A stretch of 64,000 nt of DNA from Candidatus Nanopelagicaceae bacterium (GTDB taxonomy: Bacteria > Actinomycetota > Actinomycetes > Nanopelagicales > Nanopelagicaceae). The position numbers and the translations under genes were made by a program. The stretch spans positions 1 to 64,000 of the forward strand of contig VEQG01000003.1 in the NCBI GenBank assembly GCA_018883345.1, in the 5' to 3' direction. The notes beneath the pieces are model-generated. The model saw only the letters and a list, made by a program, of their open reading frames with translations, was not told the DNA's origin and searched no databases. Below, in pieces: positions 51,398-60,338 of this stretch. Within the stretch, counting starts at the first letter, position 1, and the number at the start of each line of letters is the position of its first letter.

Positions 51398-53200
51398 ATG
51401 TTACTTGAGCCGCATCATGATGGAAGTGAACTTTATGTAAGCAACTCTGCCCCCAAATTGGGTCAGAAAGTGACATTTAAAGTTCGAATACCAAATACCT
51501 ATAAATTTACTGACGCGGTAATGCGGTATTACCATGATGGCGAACCTCGCACTGCACACCTTAAGCGTTTAAAGAAGAGTCGTGCCGAATCATGGTGGGG
51601 CGTCACTATTCCTATCATTAATTACGAAACCAGATACCGGTTCTTATTTGCGGGGAACGGTAAGTATGACTGGCTTTCTGCCGCGGGTTTATTTGATCAC
51701 GATGTTCATTCAAATACAGATTTTCAATTAATTGCACGACCTGAATATCCAAAATGGTTGAACAGTTCCGTTTTTTATCAAATTTTTCCAGATAGATTCG
51801 CAAAAACTTCAGAGAAGAAACTTCCAAATTGGGCAGTTGCACGCGATTGGAATTCTTTGCCAAGAGATAAAAGCAAGAACACCGGAATTGAAGTCTATGG
51901 CGGTGACTTAAAGGGCGTTGAAGAACACCTAGATCACATCACTGAACTTGGTGCTAACGGAATTTATTTCACGCCATTCTTTCCTGCTCGTTCAAATCAT
52001 AGATATGACGCTAGTAGCTTTGATGAGATTGATCCAATTCTTGGTGGCAATGAAGCCTGGTTTAACTTAGTTAAAGCGGCAAATAAGAAGAAAGTACGCT
52101 TGGTTGGAGATATCACTTCTAATCATTGTGGCGCTGGACATTACTGGCTTGAAAAAGCGAAGAAGGATAAAAAAAGTAAAGAAGCAGGCTATTTCTATTG
52201 GAATAAAAATTACAAATGGGGATATGAAGGTTGGTGGGGACTTGAGTCACTGCCTAAATTAAATTACGCATCTAAAGAACTTAGAAAAGCTATGTATGAA
52301 GCCCCAAATTCAATTATTCGCAAATGGTTATCTCCTAAATGGGGAATGGCTGGCTGGCGCGTAGATGTTGGAAACATGACCGGCAAATATGGCGAAATAG
52401 ATATGCATGACGAAGTGATGTACGGAATTCGCAAGGCGGTGGAAGAGACAAAACCTGATGCTTGGTTAGTCGCTGAAAATGCTGATTTTGTCGCAAATGA
52501 TTTAGCAGGACTTGGTTGGCATGGCACAATGAATTACCAAGGATTCTCACGCCCGTTATCTTCTTGGATGAACGAATCTGCAAAGTTGAGTGGGGGTTTT
52601 CAGGGCCTCCCAATTGATGCGCCAAGAATTACCGGCAAGCAATTTGTCGATACCATAAAGAATTTCAACGGATCGATTCCTTGGAGAGCTCTTATTGCAT
52701 CTATGGTCTTGCTTGATTCTCACGACACTCCAAGATTTAGAACCATCGTTGCAGGGGATAGAGCAAAGCATCTTGCGGCGATGTCTATGTTGATGACTTA
52801 TCCGGGTGTACCTTCGATCTTCATGGGTGATGAACTTGGATTTGAGGGTCTTTCCGGTGAAGATGCACGTAGAACTATCAATTGGGAAGATCGCAGTAAT
52901 TGGGACCAACCATTTTTGGCTGAAGTTAAGAAGCTCACCAAGATTCGTAGAACTGAAGATGCGATTATTAATGGCGGATTAAGATGGGTTGCGGCTGAAG
53001 ATAATTATTTGGCTTATTTAAGAGAATCAAAGAAGAGTAAAGTTTTAGTGGTAATCGCAGCCAAACCTTGCACTGTCGATATTGATTTATCTAAGTTGGG
53101 CTATAAAGTATCAAAGACTTTATTTGGTCAAAAAGCTACAGGTACCAGAATTAAATACAAAACTAATACTGCAAATCAAGGCATTTGGAAGCTCTCATGA
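51398..53200 (+). CDS. GH13 alpha-glucosidase/neopullulanase-like enzyme, cytoplasmic
   Basis: A 600-residue enzyme. An N-terminal CBM34-like beta domain (1-115) precedes the catalytic barrel, which opens with VFYQIFPDRFA. The catalytic triad is D323 (GWRVDVG), E360 (LVAENAD) and D443 (DSHDTPR). The C-terminal beta domain starts near 520. No signal peptide is present, so it should degrade imported maltodextrins or cyclodextrins in the cytoplasm. The stop overlaps the ATG of the secreted amylase gene (ATGA), coupling an intracellular and an extracellular enzyme. Confidence 0.88.
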   Translation: MLLEPHHDGSELYVSNSAPKLGQKVTFKVRIPNTYKFTDAVMRYYHDGEPRTAHLKRLKKSRAESWWGVTIPIINYETRYRFLFAGNGKYDWLSAAGLFDHDVHSNTDFQLIARPEYPKWLNSSVFYQIFPDRFAKTSEKKLPNWAVARDWNSLPRDKSKNTGIEVYGGDLKGVEEHLDHITELGANGIYFTPFFPARSNHRYDASSFDEIDPILGGNEAWFNLVKAANKKKVRLVGDITSNHCGAGHYWLEKAKKDKKSKEAGYFYWNKNYKWGYEGWWGLESLPKLNYASKELRKAMYEAPNSIIRKWLSPKWGMAGWRVDVGNMTGKYGEIDMHDEVMYGIRKAVEETKPDAWLVAENADFVANDLAGLGWHGTMNYQGFSRPLSSWMNESAKLSGGFQGLPIDAPRITGKQFVDTIKNFNGSIPWRALIASMVLLDSHDTPRFRTIVAGDRAKHLAAMSMLMTYPGVPSIFMGDELGFEGLSGEDARRTINWEDRSNWDQPFLAEVKKLTKIRRTEDAIINGGLRWVAAEDNYLAYLRESKKSKVLVVIAAKPCTVDIDLSKLGYKVSKTLFGQKATGTRIKYKTNTANQGIWKLS

Positions 53201-55293
53201 AGAAATTAGTAGCGTTAGCAGTAGTTGCACTCTCGTTTTTAACTTATTCCTCTGCCGCAGAAGATTTGACGGCGCTAGCCAGACCAACCATCAGAGGTGG
53301 TGCCGCTGATTCTCAAATATATTTTGTAATGACAGATAGATTTGCAAATGGAGATGTCAGCAACGATGAGGCAGGATTAACGGGTTTTCCAGCAGTTACG
53401 GGGTATGACCCTTCGGATATCGGCTATTTTCATGGCGGCGATTTCAAAGGGTTAACTTCAAAACTCGATTACATCCAAGGTTTGGGTTTCAACTCGATTT
53501 GGATCACACCGCCAGTTAAACAGCGGTATGTTCAAGGAGACTCAGCCGCGTATCACGGTTACTGGGGTCTTGATTTCACAACAATCGATCCGCATTTAGG
53601 AACCGAGGAAGATTTCAAGAATTTTGTTTCTGAGGCTCATAAGCGAGATATGAAAGTTATTGTAGATATTGTCATAAACCACACCGGTGATGTAATCAAA
53701 TATAAGGGGGATGTTTATAGTTACTCTGAAATTTCAGAATATCCCTACAAAGATTGCAGCGGAAAAAAATTTGATCTGAATAAATTCATCGGAAAAGCTA
53801 ATTTCCCAAAATTATGTGCGGCCAAATCTTTCCCAGTACCACCAGTAGTCAGTGATAAAAATAAGAACATCAAAGCCCCAGCATTCTTAAATGACATTAC
53901 CAATTATCACAACAGAGGAGATTCAACATTCAGTGGAGAATCTTCAACATTCGGAGACTTCTTTGGACTAGATGATGTCTTTACAGAAAAACCAGTAGTA
54001 ATTGCAGGATGGACCAAAGTCTGGCAAGACTGGATTACTAAGTTTGATATTGATGGATATCGAATCGATACTGCAAAACACGTAAATTCAGAGTTTTGGA
54101 AAGTATTTCTACCAGCAGTATTAAAAACCGCAGCTGCAGCTGGCAAAACTTCATTTCCAATATACGGTGAAGTATGGGATACAGATCCAAACTACCTAGC
54201 TAAGTATGTTACTGATTATAAATTTCCTGGCGTCTTAGATTTTGCTTTCCAAGCGGCCGCTTCAAAATATGCAACTTATGGAAATGGCGAGAGAGATCTC
54301 CTTGAAATCTTTAATCAAGACGATTTATATACGACCGCGACCACCAGTGCATATGGTTTAACGACATTCCTAGATAACCATGACATGGGGCGAATCGGAA
54401 TGTTTCTACAAGGCAACACAGATGCAACGGCTTCACAATTAGTTGAACGTGCCAATTTTGCGAACGCTCTACTTTTCCTACTTAGAGGCGGGCCAACTGT
54501 TTACTATGGTGATGAAAAGGGTATGACCGGTTTTGGCGGCGATAAATCGGCTCGCCAAGATATGTTCCCAACACAAGTATTGGATTGGCAAAAAGAGGTT
54601 CGGATTGGCGGAGAACCAATTGGAACAAAGAGCGCATTTGATGTAACCAATCCAATTGAAAAAGTTATGTCTGAACTGCAAGCTCTAACGAAAAAATATA
54701 AAGCTCTTCGATCTGGCACTCAGCAACTTAGATATGCAAACGATGGATCATTTGCGGTTAGTAGATATGCAGACAAGCAAGAATTCTTGGTGGCCTTTAA
54801 CGGGCGAGATGCTGATGCAAAATTAAACCTAAATGTTTCTACTGACAATTCAAAATGGGCAATAATTTCAGGTAAAGCGAACGATGTTTCAATCACTGGC
54901 AAAAACGTAACTTTGACGCTCCCTGCCCGAAGCTGGGTGGTCTTGAAAGCAGATTCAGAATTTGCTCCGACTTCTAAATTGAGTATTACTTTAAATAAGC
55001 CAATAGTTGATATTCGCACATACGAGCAATATGTAGCGTTAACAGCTGCAGTGCCAGGTAATGATTTCAATGAAGTTACCTTTGCGGTTCGCCAAAAGGG
55101 AAAGCCATGGAGCATTGTGGGAACTTCTGATCGTCGCATCCTTGGAGTGACTGGATTCAAAGATGGTTTGTACCGTGTTTACTTGCATCAAGATAAATAC
55201 AAAAAAGGTACCCAGCTGGAAATTGTCGCAATTGCAGTTAATGCAAATGGCGAAAAAATCGCCTCAGGATTGCAGAGTTACTTAATCAAGTAG
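53197..55293 (+). CDS. Secreted alpha-amylase (GH13)
   Basis: A 698-residue enzyme. The signal peptide is residues 1-21 (KKLVALAVVALSFLTYSSA). The barrel begins IYFVMTDRFANGD; the catalytic triad is D291 (GYRIDTAKH), E325 (YGEVWD) and D396 (LDNHDMGR), with conserved region I DIVINHTGD. A beta domain and an additional C-terminal domain (about 590-698) follow, perhaps glucan-binding. The track start at 53185 adds four residues; the ATG at 53197 is preferred. It should hydrolyse algal or storage alpha-glucans outside the cell. Confidence 0.9.
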   Translation: MKKLVALAVVALSFLTYSSAAEDLTALARPTIRGGAADSQIYFVMTDRFANGDVSNDEAGLTGFPAVTGYDPSDIGYFHGGDFKGLTSKLDYIQGLGFNSIWITPPVKQRYVQGDSAAYHGYWGLDFTTIDPHLGTEEDFKNFVSEAHKRDMKVIVDIVINHTGDVIKYKGDVYSYSEISEYPYKDCSGKKFDLNKFIGKANFPKLCAAKSFPVPPVVSDKNKNIKAPAFLNDITNYHNRGDSTFSGESSTFGDFFGLDDVFTEKPVVIAGWTKVWQDWITKFDIDGYRIDTAKHVNSEFWKVFLPAVLKTAAAAGKTSFPIYGEVWDTDPNYLAKYVTDYKFPGVLDFAFQAAASKYATYGNGERDLLEIFNQDDLYTTATTSAYGLTTFLDNHDMGRIGMFLQGNTDATASQLVERANFANALLFLLRGGPTVYYGDEKGMTGFGGDKSARQDMFPTQVLDWQKEVRIGGEPIGTKSAFDVTNPIEKVMSELQALTKKYKALRSGTQQLRYANDGSFAVSRYADKQEFLVAFNGRDADAKLNLNVSTDNSKWAIISGKANDVSITGKNVTLTLPARSWVVLKADSEFAPTSKLSITLNKPIVDIRTYEQYVALTAAVPGNDFNEVTFAVRQKGKPWSIVGTSDRRILGVTGFKDGLYRVYLHQDKYKKGTQLEIVAIAVNANGEKIASGLQSYLIK

Positions 55294-56088
55294 CCAAAAT
55301 TCTAAGGCGTTAGAAATCTGCTTGGCCCAAGCCCTTTCATTATGCCCGGCACCTCGATAGACCGTGCTCTTGAAATTTGAATTCCAACCAAGTTGGCGCA
55401 TCAATTGATCGGCGTAATCCTGATCATTCTTATATGTGCTATCTAGTTTCTGATCTCCACGACTCATCCAAACTTTATGGGTACCTGGCTTTGGCAAATC
55501 ATTAAGCACGTGATCGACTAAAGGTTTGCCGCCTATTACCCAATGCGGCGAAAATGCTAAAGCGGTCGCAAAGAAATCTTTTCTAATTCCTAAGGCGTTT
55601 AAAGTTGCCAAACCACCCATGCTCGAGCCAACCATTGCGGTATTTTCAAAAGTTGGTTTAAAGTTTATGGATTCAGTAATTAATGGAACTATTTCTTCGG
55701 CAATTAATTGATGGTAAGTGTCTCCATGCAGATCATCAATATTCAGCTCAGTTTTTACCAGTGGCTTTACTGGTCCTTGGAAAGCACTCTGTGGCGTTAA
55801 ATCTTTAAAACGACCGTGTGGGTTCTCTTTGGTGCTTGAGTGAAAAACTCCAATAATTGCAGGTGGCGTTAATTCATGTTTTTCAAAAATCTTAATGGCA
55901 TTTTGCGCCATTCTCCAAGTAAATCTCCTCGTGGCGGTCCGTGGGTCAAATACATTTTGGCCATCATGTGCAATCAGCAGGTGGGTTGGGTTTTTCGGTG
56001 CCCAATAATCGACCAATCGACCATTAAAGCTGACACGGCGCACTTGGCCCGGAACATTTCTTACTTGGAAATGCGAAATCTCCTTCAT
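55282..56088 (-). CDS. Putative esterase (D/Fes-like alpha/beta hydrolase)
   Basis: A 268-residue serine hydrolase. The nucleophile elbow is GSSMGG in the middle, preceded by an HDGQNVFD segment and with a late histidine in GAGHNERAW, all as in the putative esterase family that includes enterochelin esterase. No signal peptide is seen. The substrate is unknown; siderophore genes are absent nearby. The tail overlaps the amylase gene by 12 bases. TAGTGT-N6-ATG indicates a leaderless mRNA. Confidence 0.8.
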   Translation of the reverse strand: MKEISHFQVRNVPGQVRRVSFNGRLVDYWAPKNPTHLLIAHDGQNVFDPRTATRRFTWRMAQNAIKIFEKHELTPPAIIGVFHSSTKENPHGRFKDLTPQSAFQGPVKPLVKTELNIDDLHGDTYHQLIAEEIVPLITESINFKPTFENTAMVGSSMGGLATLNALGIRKDFFATALAFSPHWVIGGKPLVDHVLNDLPKPGTHKVWMSRGDQKLDSTYKNDQDYADQLMRQLGWNSNFKSTVYRGAGHNERAWAKQISNALEFWLLD

Positions 56089-56094
56089 GATGAA

Positions 56095-56100
56095 ACACTA
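56095..56100 (-). promoter_or_regulatory. -10 element of the esterase gene (leaderless)
   Basis: TAGTGT on the minus strand ends six bases before the ATG at 56088. A weaker AACACT (56094-56099) on the plus strand sits six bases before the photolyase GTG, so the divergent elements overlap. Confidence 0.5.
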
Positions 56101-56105
56101 GCACT

Positions 56106-57401
56106 GTGAAGCGAAACATTATGTGGTTCCGTCGAGATTTACGTCTTGGTGATAATCCAGCACTTTTGGCCGCGATTGAGAATTCTGATGAAATAGTTCC
56201 GCTCTTTATTTTGGATCCAAAGCTTATAAAGCAAGCAGGCAATAAGCGATTGGCGTACTTAGCAAATTCATTGCGATCACTTGATGAATCGCTTGGCGGC
56301 AAGCTTCATGTTGTTGCAGGGGATCAAGTTGAGGTGTTGAAAAGCTACAAAGCTGCCGAAGTTCATATTTCAAAAGAGTATGAACCTTATGGGGCAGCGC
56401 GTGATCAACGAGTAGCAGATTCAGGTATCAACTTGATTGAGACCGGTAGCCCATATGCAGTTGCGCCAGGTCGAGTCCGAAAACCTGATGACACAAATTA
56501 TCGCGTGTACACGCCTTTCTATAAAGGCTGGATGGCACATGGTTGGCGAAATCCAGTTGCAGCACCAAAAGAAATAAACGCTTTCGGGCCGAATAAAGCA
56601 CAACGAGAATTTCCAGATTGGAAAACTGATTGTGAAATACCACTTGCGGGAGAATCAAACGCGCTGGCACGTTTTGCATGGTTCAAAGCCAATGCTTTAG
56701 ATAGTTATGACGAACAGCGCAATATGGCTGGAATTGATGGAACTAGCAAGATGAGCGCACCATTAAAATTTGGCGAAGTTCATCCAAGAACTTTGTTATT
56801 TGGTTTAGGTGCGAGCAAAGCTCATGATACTTTCCGCAAGGAAATTGCTTGGCGTGAATTTTACGCGGATGTACTTTTTCATAATCCAAATACAATCGAT
56901 GAGTATTACACTCCAAAATTTGCAAACATGAGATATGACCAACCTGGAGAGAAATTTAAAGCTTGGTGCGAAGGCAAAACCGGTTATCCATTTGTCGATG
57001 CTGCAATGCGTCAACTCGTTACAACTGGCTGGATGCATAATCGCACCCGAATGGTGGTGGCATCATTTTTGGTAAAAGATTTACATATTGAATGGCAACA
57101 TGGTGCTAACTTCTTTATGGAACATTTAGTTGATTTTGATCCTGCCAGCAATTCACATGGCTGGCAGTGGACAGCTGGTTGCGGCACAGATGCCTCTCCC
57201 TATTACAGAGTATTTAATCCGACCGAACAAGGCAGAAAATTTGATCCGGATGGCGATTACATTCGCAAATACATCCCAGAACTAGCCGCGCTACCAAATG
57301 AATTAATCCACGAACCTGGCCTTTCATACATCGCGCCTATCGTTGACCACAAAGTTGAACGTTTGGAATCTTTGGCACGCTTAGATGAGATTAAGGGTTA
57401 A
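56106..57401 (+). CDS. phr: Deoxyribodipyrimidine photolyase
   Basis: A light-driven DNA repair enzyme that splits cyclobutane pyrimidine dimers. The N-terminal antenna domain starts MWFRRDLRLGDNPAL. The FAD domain includes TSKMSAPLKFGE, EIAWREFYAD and the signature SHGWQWTAGCGTDASPYYRVFNP. The 431-residue length is typical of class I enzymes. It starts with GTG, 17 bases from the divergent esterase gene. A sunlit planktonic habitat would explain the gene, which is an inference. Confidence 0.94.
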   Translation: MKRNIMWFRRDLRLGDNPALLAAIENSDEIVPLFILDPKLIKQAGNKRLAYLANSLRSLDESLGGKLHVVAGDQVEVLKSYKAAEVHISKEYEPYGAARDQRVADSGINLIETGSPYAVAPGRVRKPDDTNYRVYTPFYKGWMAHGWRNPVAAPKEINAFGPNKAQREFPDWKTDCEIPLAGESNALARFAWFKANALDSYDEQRNMAGIDGTSKMSAPLKFGEVHPRTLLFGLGASKAHDTFRKEIAWREFYADVLFHNPNTIDEYYTPKFANMRYDQPGEKFKAWCEGKTGYPFVDAAMRQLVTTGWMHNRTRMVVASFLVKDLHIEWQHGANFFMEHLVDFDPASNSHGWQWTAGCGTDASPYYRVFNPTEQGRKFDPDGDYIRKYIPELAALPNELIHEPGLSYIAPIVDHKVERLESLARLDEIKG

Positions 57402-57416
57402 GTTTCACCGCTAAAC

Positions 57417-57451
57417 CTCACCCCAATATGGCTCGCCAAGGGTGAGTTTTT
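57417..57451 (+). terminator. Possible Rho-independent terminator after phr
   Basis: A 7-bp stem CTCACCC/GGGTGAG with a 16-base loop is followed directly by TTTTT. It overlaps the inverted-repeat region upstream of the LuxR-type gene, so either or both roles are possible. Confidence 0.45.
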
Positions 57452-57516
57452 CCATCACCCTTAGGCCATGGTTTATAGCGAGCTTCGAGATTTTGCATAT
57501 AAGGCTAAGGGTGATG
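57438..57516 (+). promoter_or_regulatory. Nested inverted repeats around the LuxR-type gene start (possible operator)
   Basis: CATCACCCTTAG (57453-57464) and its exact 12-bp complement CTAAGGGTGATG (57505-57516) flank the start codon at 57468. AAGGGTGA (57438-57445) also pairs with TCACCCTT. Four GGGTGA-type half sites occur within about 100 bases. They may bind the regulator itself or structure the mRNA. Confidence 0.45.
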
Positions 57517-58937
57517 AACTGCGCAATTATGCAGCTCAGCTCTTAAAGCAAGATCCCAACCTCGTTCATGAAGCAGATTCTCTTGAATTGGTCGCATTCT
57601 TAGTTGATACAGATTTTGCAGGGGCGGAAGCAAAACTTGAAACACTCCAATTTAAATATTCCAATTCACCACAAAGTCAACAAATTATCTCTACGTCAAA
57701 TTTGGTTAGGTCTCATTTAAATTTCGCTTTTGGGCGTTTTAAAGCTTTGCAGATAAATGTTGAAGAAGAGTTGAAGTCTTTCGAATCTGGAATTTCAAAA
57801 ATTGAAGTCGCCGATATTCTTCAAATGCTTAGGTTGAGTTCGCAAAAAGACTTAATACTTAATGATTTCGTATCTTTAAGTCGAATCGCGAAAACGCTAG
57901 AAAAGTCCCTAAATTCTGAAGATAAAGATCAAGTTTTCTATTTGAGAAATTCTATTTTAGCTATGACAAGGGCCTCCGAAGGCGAACACCGAAAAGCATT
58001 AGAACTTGCAAATAAAAACATAAAAATTGCCGAGCAAAATAACTACACTGGCATTCTTTTTCCCTTTGATTCACTATATGTAAAGGCAATCTCTTTGATG
58101 GCCATGGCATTACCTCAAGAATCGCTGCTAGTTTTTGAAAAACTTAAGAGTGAGTCACTCAAATATGAGCAGTGGCCTTGGTATTACTTGGCTGATGGTT
58201 ATTTCTCGCGAGAGCTGGCAATAAATAATAAATTGCCTGAAGCTCTGTCCATAATTCGTGAAGAGCGTGAATTAATTTCAAAAATGAATTTACAAAACGA
58301 ACTATCTTTTTTCCCTGATTCAAGCGAACTTTTTATTCGATATTTAATTAAGGATATTGAACGAATTGAAATTCTTACTAATCGATTACCTAATACAATT
58401 TTGGTACAACAAATTCGCGCTCTCAAAGAGGAGTGGAATGGGCGTGACATGCTTGAGTGGATTAAGTCTCTTCCAGAAAGCACTGCTAGAGAAAGAATTT
58501 ACAAATTGGTGGCTCTATCGGACTATTTTTCAGATCGAGAGAGTGTTGCCGTTGATTACATGCGACAAGCCTTAAAACTGGTTGAAGAGACTGGTGCAAT
58601 TGAATTCTTGTTAAGGCAACATAAGCTTTTCGACATCATCATAAAAGCGGCACATCAATTATCAACACCGTTTACAGAAGATATTGCACGCAGAATCACG
58701 GATCGTGCTCGAGAGAATCAACAAAATAGAAGTGGATCGATTCCGGTTCCATTAACTACGCGCGAATTAGAAGTAATTAGACATTTAGCAACCGGCAAAC
58801 CAATCAGTGCTATATCAGAAGCGCTACACGTCTCGATGAACACCATGAAGACCCACTTGAGAAATATCTATAGAAAGCTGGATGTAGATGGCCGTGAGTC
58901 TGCGGTTGAAAAAGCTAAAAGCCTCTTCTTAATTTAG
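57468..58937 (+). CDS. LuxR-family transcriptional regulator without NTPase domain
   Basis: A 489-residue protein. The C-terminal 61 residues (from 429) form a LuxR/GerE helix-turn-helix: TTRELEVIRHLATG, ISAISEALHVSMNTMKTHLRNIYRKL. The preceding 420 residues are helical, Leu/Lys/Glu-rich and TPR- or MalT-like, with no Walker A motif and no receiver or membrane domain. The signal it senses is unknown. Its neighbours include two alpha-glucan hydrolase genes, which invites comparison with MalT, but this is inference. No TANNNT element stands at the usual distance from the start. Confidence 0.82.
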   Translation: MVYSELRDFAYKAKGDELRNYAAQLLKQDPNLVHEADSLELVAFLVDTDFAGAEAKLETLQFKYSNSPQSQQIISTSNLVRSHLNFAFGRFKALQINVEEELKSFESGISKIEVADILQMLRLSSQKDLILNDFVSLSRIAKTLEKSLNSEDKDQVFYLRNSILAMTRASEGEHRKALELANKNIKIAEQNNYTGILFPFDSLYVKAISLMAMALPQESLLVFEKLKSESLKYEQWPWYYLADGYFSRELAINNKLPEALSIIREERELISKMNLQNELSFFPDSSELFIRYLIKDIERIEILTNRLPNTILVQQIRALKEEWNGRDMLEWIKSLPESTARERIYKLVALSDYFSDRESVAVDYMRQALKLVEETGAIEFLLRQHKLFDIIIKAAHQLSTPFTEDIARRITDRARENQQNRSGSIPVPLTTRELEVIRHLATGKPISAISEALHVSMNTMKTHLRNIYRKLDVDGRESAVEKAKSLFLI

Positions 58938-58975
58938 TTAATTTGGCCCGATTTTTCCCTAATCCGTAACCCTGA

Positions 58976-58981
58976 TAACCT
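58976..58981 (+). promoter_or_regulatory. Possible -10 element of tRNA-Tyr
   Basis: TAACCT lies 13 bases before the mature tRNA 5' end. A T-rich stretch stands at the -35 distance but is not a good match. Confidence 0.35.
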
Positions 58982-58994
58982 TACGCCGCTTAAC

Positions 58995-59079
58995 GGTAGA
59001 TTGCCCGAGCGGCCAATGGGAGCGGACTGTAAATCCGCCGGCTCTGCCTTCGAAGGTTCAAATCCTTCATCTACCACCA
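58995..59079 (+). tRNA. tRNA-Tyr (anticodon GTA)
   Basis: An 85-nucleotide class II tRNA with CCA encoded. The acceptor stem GGTAGAT pairs fully with ATCTACC, followed by ACCA. The anticodon loop is CTGTAAA, between GCGGA and TCCGC. A long variable arm and GGTTCAAAT T-loop are present. A long variable arm with GTA identifies tyrosine. Confidence 0.96.
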
Positions 59080-59091
59080 AAGCACAGAAAT

Positions 59092-59116
59092 GCGTCGCCT
59101 TTATGGTGGCGCTTTT
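59092..59116 (+). terminator. Rho-independent terminator of tRNA-Tyr
   Basis: GCGTCGCC and GGTGGCGC form an 8-bp stem with two G-U pairs around TTTAT, followed by TTTT. It starts 13 bases after the tRNA. Confidence 0.75.
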
Positions 59117-59129
59117 CTGATTTCAGGGA

Positions 59130-59135
59130 TAACTT
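59130..59135 (+). promoter_or_regulatory. -10 element of the cysteine desulfurase-like gene (leaderless)
   Basis: TAACTT ends six bases before the ATG at 59142. Confidence 0.45.
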
Positions 59136-59141
59136 CACGTC

Positions 59142-60338
59142 ATGGCTTTTGACGTAAATCGAATTCGCAAAGAATTTCCATCGCTTGAATCGGGAATAGC
59201 TTTTTTTGATGGACCAGGTGGTTCGCAAGTTCCAAAAAGTGTCGGGGATGCAATTGCGAAAGCAATTGTGCAGCCAACTTCGAACCGAAATACAGTAACG
59301 ATATCCGAACAGAATGCTGAGAAATGTGTTTTGGATTATCGTCAAGCTGTTGCAGATTTATTAAATTGCGACCCCAAGGGAGTAATTTATGGCCGCAGTT
59401 GGACACAATTAATTTATGACTTATCTCGAAACTTGGCAAAGAGTTGGGGGCCAGGTGATGAAATTATTGTTACTCGACTTGATCATGATTCAAATATTCG
59501 ACCATGGGTACAAGCCGCAGAATCAAAAGGTGCCACCATCAAATGGGCAGAATTCGATACCCAAACCGCCGAATTGCCCGTGGAAGCAATTTCAAATTTA
59601 CTTTCAAGTAAAACCAAATTTGTGGCATGTACCGGTGCTGCAAATACTCTAGGAACTAGACCAGATATTGCTGCGATTGCAAAGGCCGTTCATGGAGTTG
59701 GCGCTTTATTCTTAGTAGATGCGGTTCATTTAACGCCACATGCGGTGATTGATTTCAAAGCAATTGGCGCCGACTTTATAGGTTTTTCTTCATACAAGAT
59801 TTTTGGACCACATTGTGCTTCTTTGGTTGCGGATCCTGCTTTGCTGGAGACCATTAAGAATGACAAATTAGCTCCATCAACCTTGGTTGTTCCAGAACGA
59901 TTTGAATTTGGCACGTTGCCGTATGAAATTATGGCTGGAGTTACTGCCTCTATTGATTTCATTGCAGGCATGGATCATGAAGCCACAGGCTCTCGGCGAG
60001 AGCGAATAGTTAAATCCATGCAAGCTTTAGAGGATTACGAACATCCGCTATTTGAATATATGGAAAATCAAATAAAAAGACTGCCTGGCGTAACTACTTA
60101 TGGCCATGCTAAACATCGCACCCCAACTTTGTACTTCAGTTTTGCAGGTAAGAATGGCGTAGATATTTATAAACATTTAGCAAAGACAAAGGTCAATGCT
60201 CCTTGCCATAATTTTTATGCATTCGAAGCATCACACAAACTTGGATTAGGAGATGGCGGTGCTCTGCGTGCAGGTTTAGCACCTTATTCAACTAAAGAAG
60301 ATATAGATCGTTTAGTTGCAGGTTTAGAGAGCTTTTAA
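59142..60338 (+). CDS. Cysteine desulfurase-like class V aminotransferase
   Basis: A 398-residue PLP enzyme of the group annotated as cysteine desulfurase-like protein (TIGR01976/VC1184 type). The N-terminus is FPSLESGIAFFDGPGGSQVP, the PLP-binding Asp-His lies in LVDAVHLTPH, and the Schiff-base lysine is in FSSYKIFGPH. The mobile-loop cysteine expected of true SufS/IscS enzymes is not evident, so the natural reaction is unknown. No suf or isc genes are adjacent. The tail overlaps pntB by 15 bases. Confidence 0.8.
   Translation: MAFDVNRIRKEFPSLESGIAFFDGPGGSQVPKSVGDAIAKAIVQPTSNRNTVTISEQNAEKCVLDYRQAVADLLNCDPKGVIYGRSWTQLIYDLSRNLAKSWGPGDEIIVTRLDHDSNIRPWVQAAESKGATIKWAEFDTQTAELPVEAISNLLSSKTKFVACTGAANTLGTRPDIAAIAKAVHGVGALFLVDAVHLTPHAVIDFKAIGADFIGFSSYKIFGPHCASLVADPALLETIKNDKLAPSTLVVPERFEFGTLPYEIMAGVTASIDFIAGMDHEATGSRRERIVKSMQALEDYEHPLFEYMENQIKRLPGVTTYGHAKHRTPTLYFSFAGKNGVDIYKHLAKTKVNAPCHNFYAFEASHKLGLGDGGALRAGLAPYSTKEDIDRLVAGLESF

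Noticed and set aside
54720-55160. 146-residue minus-strand ORF inside the amylase gene
   Set aside because: Shadow of the C-terminal amylase domain; no promoter or ribosome-binding site in place.
58995-59116. tRNA-Tyr as an integration hotspot with attachment site
   Set aside because: No integrase, direct repeat of the tRNA 3' end or foreign-looking genes nearby; the adjacent hairpin is a normal terminator.
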